Shown here piece by piece: positions 48,010 to 57,480 of a stretch of DNA of 64,000 nucleotides. The notes beneath the pieces were generated by a model. That model had not been told where the DNA came from. It saw only the letters and a list, made by a program, of their open reading frames with translations, and did no database searches. The position numbers were made by a program, and so were the translations under genes. The DNA comes from Ceratobasidium sp. AG-K. Its lineage: Eukaryota > Basidiomycota > Agaricomycetes > Cantharellales > Ceratobasidiaceae. The stretch is from the NCBI GenBank assembly GCA_037039685.1, contig JAWNGF010000004.1, forward strand, positions 4,960,001-5,024,000. The letters run 5' to 3'. The first letter of the stretch is position 1, and the number at the start of each line of letters is the position of its first letter.

Positions 48010-48021
48010 GGGGGGGAGTAA
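48010..48021 (+). other. Polypurine tract of the outer element
   Basis: GGGGGGGAGTAA directly precedes the 3' LTR start (TGTCGTGAG at 48022). The nested element has GGGGGGAGTAA in the same place (plus coordinates about 38904-38915, as TTACTCCCCCC). It would prime plus-strand DNA synthesis. Confidence 0.8.
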
Positions 48022-48488
48022 TGTCGTGAGCCAGCTCACTCCATCGGACTCGTCTTGTGCCTTGTCCGTCTGTCCTCGTGTTTGTTGACCTGTTTATGTG
48101 TTGTTTGTCTTTTCCTGTGCTGCGTTGCCATGTTCTTGTGGTTATTCTGTTACATTGTGTAACGCAGCTGTGCTTTGTACAAGTCATGTCTGTTCATACA
48201 GCATGACTCACATGGACACTCCTGTTTGGTAGACTGCTATGACTCATGTGGCTGCGCTTTGTATGACTCGGCCACCTTTTGAATATATATAGAGGACCAA
48301 CAAGCCTGGTTATCCCAGCTTGTTTTGTCTTGTCAAACATCCCCTTTGAGTGACACTTTGAACCACCCCTACCCTCAAGGACCTACAGACACTTAAGTGT
48401 GTTGCGGTTCAAGAGGTCACTTAGGTCTTAGTGCCGTCCACTCTCCATTGCAGCTTGTCTCATAGCCACCAAGAAGAAGCTTACGACA
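48022..48488 (+). repeat. 3' LTR of the outer element
   Basis: 467 bp, same length as 34001-34467 with about 11 substitutions, mostly at CpG. Ends GACA and is followed by ATAGT (48489-48493). Confidence 0.95.
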
Positions 48489-51070
48489 ATAGTGGGGAGA
48501 AATTAGGAATATCAATTTCTGTGTTACACAGTATAACAACAGCACAAGTATGTAGCATACATGGGTTCAAGGACAGTCATCTGTAGGGTCCTTGCAGCGC
48601 AATACTAGAAATGAGTGCATGAGAATATTTGTGAGTATGGCTGTATCGAGAAAGGCAGACTTGTTCAACTCCCTCAATCATGCTGCCAATACTCATCAAT
48701 TCAGGAATATTGGCCGGTCTAACATAGAGGCTGTGGTAGCTGGGGGCCCATTCTGAGATACCCATAGCTCAGCAAGTTGCACACCACGTGCAGGGATCAA
48801 CTTGGCAAGTTCAGCAAGGGGCTTCTTGGCGTCACGTTCTTGGTGCCAGTGGTTTTCTTCTTCAATATCATCCCTATCTGTCTGTTAGGATTTATCTCTC
48901 ATGTACATGGGGAGCAAATAATTACACTAGGGACCGCCACAACTTGTGCATCGTCGGCCCTCCGTCGCTGCAAGCATCTATCAAGTGACGTCAGCAGGTT
49001 CGTTTATTTGATCAAGACTAGAGAAGTCTGGCAAACTTCTTCTCAATGATCGAGGCTTGGAGCCACTTGCCTAAAGCATTACAAATAGCCTAAACCACAC
49101 ATACTTTTAGAAAAGTCCATATATGCGTAAATTATCATTGCAAACTTACATTGGCCATGATCCCATTCCTAACCTGAATACCATTTCTTATGTGGGGCGC
49201 GCTATATGCCTCGAATGCATCAAGATCTTCACCTGTACTAGCCCAGAAAAACTATATCAAAGTATCAAGGAGTGCACGACCTTCGGGAGATGAGGGGCCA
49301 CGTACCACTTTACCAGCCAGCTGAACTAAGTTTCCCAGCTTATGATGTTTGTCGAAAAGGTCCTGAGCCAGGCTAGATTTGATGGAAGTATGCTGAATGC
49401 AGTGCTGGGTGTTAGTGGCCCAAGGTACGTGCCTTGCGAGCAACTTACAGACAGATAATCCTTACCAAGGATCATGTGGTAGCTACTCCAAGTCGATGCT
49501 GCTTGGGTTGGTGGCTGAAGAATGGTACGGGGGCTGGTCTTGGCTTGCATATCAACACATGGCGCAAATTCAGCGTCCTTTGAGAGCTCGAGTAGGTGAG
49601 TCCTAGTTGCATCGTGTGTTGATGCAGGACACATCAATCTAATGTGACCAGGACTAGGGAGGAGTCCCATAGAAGTTACGAGAGTAGAGGCTTCAGGAGT
49701 GACTGCCATTGATGATGGGTGAGGGTAAAACCATAGATCGCATACTTGAGAAAGAGGATGAGGAGGGGTGGCTCGTGCTGGTGGGAAATAATTGGACTTG
49801 GGACGCATTTGCTTGACACAGCGTTGGAGTTGAATGACAGCCAAAGCACAGCAGGAGTCAACAAAGAGCTGCAACTCGCACCCTGTTGGGACCTGGGACA
49901 CTAAGAGACCCTCTAGCTGGCCTCGAGAAATTACTTTGTCATCTGCTGTGATGAGACCAGTCCCATGCAGTGGGTGTTTGTTGCAGCCATGTCCCGAGAC
50001 TGCATAAACACTTCAAGTCAGCTTATAGCTCCAAATGAACAACACTGCACTCAGCTCACAGAAGAGGAAGAGCCTATCTCCCGATTTAGCATCTTTGACC
50101 AGCCAGTCAATCCATTCCATCTACGGAGCAATTTGAGCAATTTGAGATAAGGAGCAATGATAAATAGTCACCAAAACTTGGTGTGTCGCTTGTTTATGTT
50201 CTACTCGATGCTGTTGATTGGTCAGAAGTATAATGTTATCTTCATCAAATCCAAAGCCTATAGTCATGAGGGTCTATTTGGGAATACTCTATGAACAATG
50301 GGAGCAATCATCACCTTGTAGTGAGCGTGCGACTCACTTGGAGTCCTTGATACCATATCTAAGTGGCCCAACTCCTGGAAGCCTGGAGTGACAATAATTC
50401 ATTCCAATCTATAAATGGTGTGAGATAGTAGATTCTAGTAATTGAAAGCAGTCCCACCACAATTGCCTTTTTAGAACACTTGTGAGTGCCGGTACTCAAG
50501 CAGCTAGCAATTGGTAACAGGGGATCGCAGGTGGTGTGGCTGGTAGCTGTAGAGACGCTGGGTATTTCGGGAGTGAGCGCTAAAGCTAATGATCCATGTG
50601 ATGCCTTGCAACAGTTCCAAGTGAGGAGTTGCGGGTCTAGGATACCAGCACATGTATCATTCTTGGTGGGTTGACTGGGACCATATATATATCTAGCCTG
50701 AGAATTGTGGAGGCAACAGTGAGACGAAGGAAATAATGTGTTGGCAAACAGCGTTACCTTTTGTAACAGGTGTGCACAAAGTACATCAGCCGTGGCTATC
50801 CACTTGTTGCCAGAACATTTGAAAAGAGCTCGCCAATGGTAAGAATAAATAATTTGATCGACCCAGAGGCGGTCGAGGTGATTGGGGTGCATTAAAGGAT
50901 GGCTATTATAGGCCAATGATTGATTCGAGTTCCCCAGGCGGTGAAAGCTACGACGACCTCCTCCAAGAGCCGTTACGTTGCCCAGGTGGGTACAACACTG
51001 ATCATAAATATTGAGCTTGATTTGGCCTAGGGGCAACTATTTATTAAATATATCTGATAGATATAGCATG
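48489..51070. repeat. Segmental duplication, CpG-depleted arm (right part)
   Basis: Continuation of the arm cut by the retroelement. It aligns with 20.8-22.6 kb and with 54.8-56.6 kb; for instance TAGGGTCCTTG...AATGAG at 48575 corresponds to CAGGGTCCTTG...AATGAGAGG at 54836. CpG is scarce up to about 51070 and then returns abruptly. Confidence 0.65.
48696..50700 (-). pseudogene. Caspase-like (C14) pseudogene in the CpG-depleted arm
   Basis: The exon order of the family is present: SKKAIVV (about 50470-50455), IGMNYCHSRLPGVGPLRYG (about 50410-50350), FDEDNIILLTNQQ (about 50240-50200), WIDWLVKDAKSGD (about 50115-50070), SGHGCNKHPLHGTGLITADD (about 49998-49940), LFVDSCCALAV (about 49870-49838), and the C-terminal VQLAELWVSQ ending at 48696. 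The exon after GINY has TGA (50336-50334) where the family has an Arg codon (NDARRV), consistent with CGA to TGA. The His and Cys motifs are otherwise kept. Premature termination before the catalytic residues makes it non-functional. Confidence 0.8.
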
Positions 51071-51680
51071 AATTCGAACCTAGAAGCCTGGTAACACCGG
51101 CTGAAATGCAGCGCGTGACGGTTGGCATGTACTCGCAATGAGTCCAACACTCTTTGTGAGGTTGTGTACCTGAGAGAGATGAACATGCGTATGAACCAGA
51201 CCTTCAACCCATAAGCTTACAAAAGTATGACCTGTTACAAGGGCCCAACATATAGTTGTCTCCCCCGGGCAAGTTCTCTCCATGTATCCAGCATTCTGTA
51301 TGCGGCAGGGCAACTTGAAGCAATGAACAACTATATGGCACAGGCACTTTAGCTGTAAGACTCACGAAGATATGGTATATTTCAGACATCCAGCGAGTAG
51401 TTTTCGCGGACTTCATGCATGGGGAAATCTTCTATGTGCACCCAGTATTCCTTCTGCAAAGGTACGGCTGGAGTGGGTTATTCATGTTATGTTCATAACA
51501 TGCAGCATCTACGAACATAACATGTTGTGAACATAACAAGTCAACTTACAGAAATATGACCCATTCCCAAAACCTAGTAAGCAATTCCCTTGGGCCGGCA
51601 CGTATTTGACATGAGTCCAATATTCTTCATGGATAAGGGGCCCTGAAAATACTGAACACTCATGGTCCCGACGGGATCCA
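50790..51680 (-). other. Unidentified exon cluster with a tandemly repeated exon (EYWTHVE motif)
   Basis: Three related minus-strand exon-like pieces follow each other: HEEYWTHVKYVP (about 51635-51600), QKEYWVHIEDFPMHE (about 51455-51410) and HTECWIHGENLPGG (about 51305-51265). Further on is LDRLWVDQIIYSYHWRALF (about 50880-50825), similar to ENLWVDRVEYTHHWQAFL at about 57.2 kb. PKEEYWTHAEYLG at 60.53 kb belongs to the same set. The pieces sit just upstream of the caspase-like pseudogene. They may be an aromatic WW-like protein family of Agaricomycetes, which I cannot name with certainty. Integrity unknown. Confidence 0.3.
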
Positions 51681-53821
51681 GTTCCGAGCGACTTATGAGA
51701 GTGCGACATGTTATGGAAGGCGCAAGAACAAGAGTCATGCTCCGGCATGTGTTATGTGGGAATCAATGCTTTTTGTATGTGTGGGGTGGATGGATTAAAG
51801 TTGGTTTTAAAAACGACAGCCCGTCCGATTGAAATTACAACTTACCAATATGACCAGCCTGCAACGAATGTCAGATATGCTAGCTTTTGCTACGGTGAAG
51901 CCAGATGGTTATACTGTTGGGATGAGCTGGCTGACTGATTAGTGGGAGGTGGGTGGGGGAGCGGGTGCCAGGGGAGGTATGGATGGATATCGCTGCCATC
52001 AAAGGTAGGACCCTACATTAGCGCATGCATCGGACCACGGATTGCACCCACCAAATCTCAGGGATGCCCACGAATGCACCATATCCGGAAAACAGAGGCG
52101 TGACATCGTCTTAGCCGCCTCCCAGGGTCTATGCCTGTATTGGAGACTCCGATCTAGCGTGGCGCTTTTTCCGGTCATCAAGGATCGCAGCGAGCTATCA
52201 TGCCAGCCAATCAGCTCGCCGCCTCAGCCTGTAGAAACGGGCAATGAGACCGTCACCGGGCTCGCAGAAAAATGCAAGAACGTTATTCTTCGTAGATGCT
52301 TGATGGAGAATATTTCAATGGTTTCGTTTCCAGTAGCTGGTTCTAAGAAAAAAACCCAATGCATTATAACTGTGACTAACCGACGAACGACTTACCCTTG
52401 CTGACTATGAGACAGGCGAATAGGGCTGTGGGCTGTGGGCTATATTTGTCGAGGAAGTATGAGGCTGGTATGAGTATTGTGTGAGCTTTACCTAGAGAAT
52501 AAGTAGAATATCAAGTCCGGTTCCTTGCGTCCGTTGGAGGTCTTGACCGATCCTCCAGGACGTCTACATATGTTCAGGCGTATATACGCGTCCATTATGT
52601 TGGATTGATTGTATGGGCCAGCGGTACATGTGATCAAGTCACGAGAGGGATCCAGGTTGGCAGAAAGTGAAAAGGTTGTGCTAGGTGGAAGGCGGCCAGA
52701 CTAATAATGACAAAGTCTCCTTGTGGGGCAGAACAATTGCACAAATCGCAAATACGATCCCAGAGCCGCAACATCTAGCCTCGCCGATAATTGGTTGGGG
52801 AGTTACGTGTATCCAGTTAGGTTTCATTCCACCGCAGACTCGGGCGAAATGTCCCAGGTGCTACATGCAGCGAGGATTGAGAAGCACTGGGCTTCCTCGA
52901 GGTCAGCACCCATGTTAACGTAACTATATCTGATACTCACAATTGTGCCATTGTGGCCCTTGAGCCAAACCCACTCACCCCTCCTTCCTTTACTCTGTTT
53001 GGATCTCGATTTGGAGGTCGCCGTAAAGTAGACGTTGGCTCGTGTGCCCATGGGGTTTATGAACTAGCACAGCTAGTTGGTTAGGCATACGTAAACCAGC
53101 TTCACGAAATCGCATTACTCAACCAGCGGCGCCCGGTTCCTGGAAGGTCAACGAATGTGTGCCCGGGAGACCTAAGTTTGTAAACACGAGCCTGTTGCCG
53201 CCTAAAACCCTGGGAATAGCGAATGTCAATGGTGTAAGACTGGTAGAATCTCATACTTAAAGGAGAATCCCAGATCGCGGACTGAGGTTTGAACAGGTGG
53301 ATACTCGCAATCGAGGACAGGGTGGGTTGGAGCGTAGCGAAAGCTTTGGGAAAAACAAGCATCCGACGGTCGAACAAAACAAGGCAAAGGGAGGTCTGGT
53401 GATTGGGGTAGATGCAAATCGGCAAACCAATCCCCAGCAAGGCTGCAATCCAACAATAAGAGCTTAGCACCCCCCCCCCCCGCCACACACACACTAGTCG
53501 TTCATGCGACCGTCTCCACTATGTAAGCAGAACATGACATTGTCGTTCCATCCAAATACATTCGGGTACCTGACATAATTTCGGGCAGGTCTAGGAGAAT
53601 GTCACTAGTGCAGGCGACACCCACCCGATGTGCACTCACCTCTCCGATTACCCGCCCTAGTGATTCCAACAGTTGGGGAATTGCGAGCGTCTCTACCGTC
53701 GGGAATGAGAGGGTACAGGTGGACTGGACGGCGGGGGTTGGCAATGGATGTGACTCGAAGGGTTACAGCGGGGAGACCGGATCGCGCTGCTTGTATGAGT
53801 ATAGTAGGTGCGGCCCCGCAG

Positions 53822-53852
53822 TGGTCAGTTGGTCAGTTGGTCAGTTGGTCAG
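53822..53852. repeat. GGTCAGTT tandem repeat
   Basis: Four 8-bp units GGTCAGTT in tandem, the last degenerating into GGTCAGAT. Simple repeat in non-coding sequence. Confidence 0.8.
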
Positions 53853-54146
53853 ATAGAGCACCGGTCAGATAACGGATACTTGCATCCGACCCGACACCCG
53901 GCTGATGTGAGTTTCAGTCACTTCGTGCTTTCCGGTGCGAGGCCAGAGATAGTCCAGGGTTGGAGGGAATATATCCAGTCGCACTCATACGATGAGACCT
54001 AACCTGCTTTGGATTTTTATACTTATCTACGGGTAGGTTGCGGAATGTCACTCAAACACAGTTTGCGTCGGTTGTTTGCCTCGCTGTCAAATCCGGGCAA
54101 TTCCACGGAAGTTAATTGCATCCGACGATCTGACCAGTGCTCATCT

Positions 54147-54275
54147 TTGCCCGGGGCCAACCTCTCTTAGGACCCTGACCGCCGATCGTCCGAGAGGTGA
54201 ATGTGAGTAGCATACAAGTGGATCCTTCTGAAAGGGTTGGCCTGCTTATCCCCGTTCTGATTAATTTCGATATTG
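54147..54275 (+). repeat. Dispersed repeat, copy 1 (about 130 bp)
   Basis: From CCGCCGATCGTCCGAGAGG to GATTAATTTCGA (about 95 bp) it differs at about three positions from 61848-61944; a further 35 bp upstream are more loosely similar. The differences do not favour any reading frame, so it looks non-coding. Unknown origin, perhaps part of a SINE- or MITE-like element. Confidence 0.6.
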
Positions 54276-54958
54276 TGACTCACACGTCGAGACCCCGACG
54301 TGGATGGATATTCGGTAAATTTAGCTGTAAGTGGGTTTTGGTGTACGGCCAACTATCAAATCTGGAGGATGACGTTCATCATAATTCGCTAGCTTACAGT
54401 CGTGCAGTCTCCCTCAGTGGATGTACTGGGACGGCGATGGCTGGATGGTGCATCAAAAACGATTGCAGCCTGGTGCGGCCAGGGCCAGGGAGGTCAGACC
54501 AATTGGTCATGGTCGACAGTTTCAAAAGGAAAGACGGGCGATGCCGTGGCCAATTACATAAGCGTACTTGCCATATCACGACGAACGAGAGCTGGGGCCT
54601 GCAGGGCGGCGAACCGCGAGCCTGTAGTCGTCCGAGTGGAGGGGTTTGCAATGTAACACAGGCAGCTTTTACAGCTACCAGCCACATCAACATTTCTTTA
54701 TGACACGTCTTAGTTATTTGCGTCCTTCTGGCCTTGATTCAATACAAATCTTGAGGAAATGCGGCGATGCTCTCTTCTTTACTCCGTAACCTGTGCGAAT
54801 GCATAATTTCCAGTTGTACTACAATAGTCATCTACAGGGTCCTTGAGCCGCGAAGCGGGAAATGAGAGGACAAGAATCTGCATGAATATGCCTGTCTCGG
54901 GTGCGAAAGACCTGGGAATAAAGGACATCTACCTCCTCGGCTACAGGGCCACCACTAG

Positions 54959-57001
54959 TCAACCCGGAAACATTGGCTGATTCAACATAGAGACTGCGGT
55001 CGGTAGTGATGCATTGTGAGATACCCACAGCTCGGCGAGTTGCACTCGACGCGCAGGATTCAACTTGATGCGTTCCGCGAGGGGCTTGTTAAGGTCGCGT
55101 TCTTGACGCCAGTTATTTTCTTCTTCAATGGTACCCCTAGTTTCCCTTAGCGCTTTTCACTCATCGGGAGAACAGATTCTCACACTAGGGAGTTCCACAA
55201 GTCGCGCACTGTTAGTCCCTCGTCGGTATGAGCGTCTATCAAGTGACGTCAGTTAATTTGTATATTGATCGAGAGCAGAGAAGCCTAGCAGATGACCCTT
55301 CCACTCCACGATCGAGGGTCGGAATCACTTGCCTAAAGCATTACAAATGGCCTGATTCACGCATAGATTTTAGAAAGAGTTTACATAGATTACCATTGTG
55401 AACTTACGTTGGCCATGATCCCGTTCCTGATTTCAATGCCATTTCTTACACCTGGCGCACTATGTGCTTCAAATGCGTTCTGATTTTCACCTGTACTGGC
55501 CCAAAAAAACTACGTTGCGCATCAATAAACGCAACAACCTTCGGAGATGAAGGCATACATACCACATCACCAGCCGGCTGAACCGAGCCTCCCATGGTAG
55601 GACGCTCGTAAAAACAGTCTTGAACCAGGTCAGATCCAATGGACGTGCGCCGGTTACAATGTCGGTTGTTGGTGGGCGCAGACGCAGGCTTTTCGGATGA
55701 CTTTCCTGGTGGACGATCCATACTGGATGATACATGGTAGCCGCTCGATGCTATTCGAGTCAGCGGTGGAAGGATAATGACAGGACTAGCCATGGCTTGC
55801 GCATTGACATGGGGCGCAAATTCAACGTTCTTCGGGAGTATAGGTGGGATGGTCCTACCCATGTCACGTATTGGCACGGAGTTCACGGTATTGGTTGGGT
55901 CGAACCTAAAACGGGGTCCTGCGGAAGTTACGAGCGCAGAGGATCCGGGGTCAGCTTGGAGTAATGATGAGTGGCGGAAAAGCTGTAAATTGGATGCTTG
56001 GGGAACAGAACAAGGGGCGATGTCTACAGCTTGCGGGGTACGATAAGGCTTGAGGCGCATTTTCCCTATGCAGTATTGAAGCTCAAAAATGGATGAGGCG
56101 CTACATGAGTCGATAAAAAGCTGCAGCCCACACCCTGCAGGGACTCGAGAAACCAAGGAATCCTCCAATTGGGCTCGAGAAAGTATCCGATCATCTGCTG
56201 TGATAAGGCCTGTCCCGTACAGCGGGTGTTCGCGACAACCGTGTCCAGAAACTGTGCAAACGTGTCCAGTCAGAATGGGCCTAACGAACAAAGTCAATTT
56301 CAACTCACAGAAGAAGAAAAGTATATCCCCAGGCTTAGCATCATCAACGAGCCAAGCAATCCGTCCCATCTGACTAATGATTAGCGGAGAAGGCAGATTA
56401 TTTGGAGCAGATACTTACTATAACCTCGTGCGTTGCTCGTCTCTGGTCTTCCTGGCGCTGATCCGTAAGAATTACAACGTTGTCATCCGTGAATCCACGA
56501 CCTGTAGTATAGTAATTGATGTGAACAAGCTGTCCCGGAGAGAAAATATACTCACATTTCAATGACTGCGCGATCCGCTCTGGGTCGTTGGTAGCGTATC
56601 TGAGACGCCCAACCCCTTTGAGCTTGGAGTGACGATAATTTATCCCGATCTATAGGTATGGTTGAAGATTACGTGTTACTGTGTGATGAAGAACCCACCA
56701 GCAGCGCGCTTTTTTTACTCGACTTGGGAATGTTGGGACTAGTTCGAGTAGTGGGCCAACAATTGCGGGTGTCTCGGCGACCAGATGGAAACGTATTGAG
56801 CGGAGTAGTAGGAGAAGCCCTGGACGTTAGGAGCTCGGTGCCGTGGGTGGCATGGTAGATCTGAAGGCTCCTTGGACAGTCAAAGTACGCTGCGCTACGA
56901 ATCAGATGAAGACTATGCGCACCGCGTGCGCGAGCCAGCGTCCCTGAAGTTCCACGGATAGGCTTAGTTAGAGGGCTAACACCGTCGACAGCAATTAACA
57001 A
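54959..57001 (-). CDS. Caspase-like cysteine peptidase (C14), 5' end unresolved
   Basis: The spliced frame is unbroken from the end of the N-terminal exon (..56699) to the stop at 54959: 56649-56556, 56501-56419, 56369-56309, 56251-55563, 55509-55408, 55351-55333 (19 nt), 55235-55184 and 55136-54959. Motifs: KKSALL joined to IGINYRH; GFTDDNVVILTDQ; GDILFFFSGHG (catalytic His); LFIDSCSASSI (catalytic Cys); a variable linker of about 180 residues; FFWASTGENQNAFEAH; AICNALG on the microexon; DEGLTVRDLW; tail VQLAELWVSH. The microexon has a GC donor (GCAAGT). The upstream exon is Ser/Thr/Pro-rich and open to 57001, but I found no ATG, so a further 5' exon is expected. Both catalytic residues are in canonical context. 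Confidence 0.87.
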
Positions 57002-57085
57002 GACGTTGGATCTGAAGTCATTTAGCGTGTGTTTAGCAGAAAGGGGAATACATGCGAATTATACTTACGCCCACATCGCTCTGGC

Positions 57086-57480
57086 CTAGAGGTTGTGAGC
57101 AAATGCCATAAAACTAAATGTCTCAATAGAATTCACCTCAGTTATACAATGGATGGACTGCCGCTGATGCGGTACGTCAAGCGCTAAGTCCCCCAGAAAG
57201 GCTTGCCAGTGGTGCGTATATTCAACCCTATCGACCCATAGGTTTTCAATGTGATCAAGGTGTATCATGATGACTGTGTAATTCGTTACCCGCGTATTGG
57301 CGCCGTCCACAGAGATCAGGTTTGTTCTGGGGCGCAGGAGCGTTCTATAGGGATTCCGACTGTTGCCCAAGGGCCGGATGTACATTTCCGTAACAATCAT
57401 TAGTTTTGGGTTGTAGAAGTAACGGCGCCTATTTTCCATCAATCGCCGTGTTATGCCGTTCGAATGCGGGCCAGTCGACT
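57086..57480 (-). other. Exon of an unidentified family (WW-like aromatic motifs)
   Basis: A minus-strand frame (57442-57086) contains RRRYFYNPKLMIVTEMYIRP, which resembles the YYYN....T core of WW-like domains, and then ENLWVDRVEYTHHWQAFL, matching LDRLWVDQIIYSYHWRALF at 50.85 kb. It lies within 100 bp of the open N-terminal exon of the caspase-like gene on the same strand. It could be a separate upstream gene or 5' exons of that gene. Confidence 0.3.

Larger units (their letters stand above)
34001..48488 (+). mobile_element. Outer Ty3/gypsy chromovirus-type retrotransposon, defective, split by a nested element
   Basis: A full-length LTR element on the plus strand: 5' LTR 34001-34467, primer-binding site 34470-34481, gag from 34490, pol from about 36477, a third ORF at 47215-47979, a purine tract at 48010-48021, and 3' LTR 48022-48488. 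Taking out the nested element (38447-45677) and one target duplication leaves about 7.25 kb. The LTRs differ at about 11 of 467 positions, mostly C/T or G/A at CpG. Gag carries one frameshift and three stops, and pol three stops, so it cannot make its own proteins. Four of these six stops are TGA where the nested relative has CGA. Layout and self-priming signal resemble the Tf1/sushi group. Confidence 0.95.
51681..54958. other. No recognised gene; possible minus-strand exons at 52.8-53.75 kb
   Basis: Minus-strand frames at 53744-53502 (STCTLSFPTVETLAIPQLLE), 53494-53102 and 53051-52824 (SKQSKGRRGEWVWLKGHNG) read like protein and may be exons of one gene; no domain is recognised. A poly-C run followed by CA repeats lies at about 53467-53494. 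Nothing else is supported. Confidence 0.25.

Noticed and set aside
53467..53494. Poly-C/CA run as a regulatory or Z-DNA element
   Set aside because: Plain simple-sequence repeat with no positional association to a gene start.
54197..54703. 168-codon plus-strand ORF
   Set aside because: It begins inside a dispersed repeat whose two copies show no coding constraint, and the rest has no motif.
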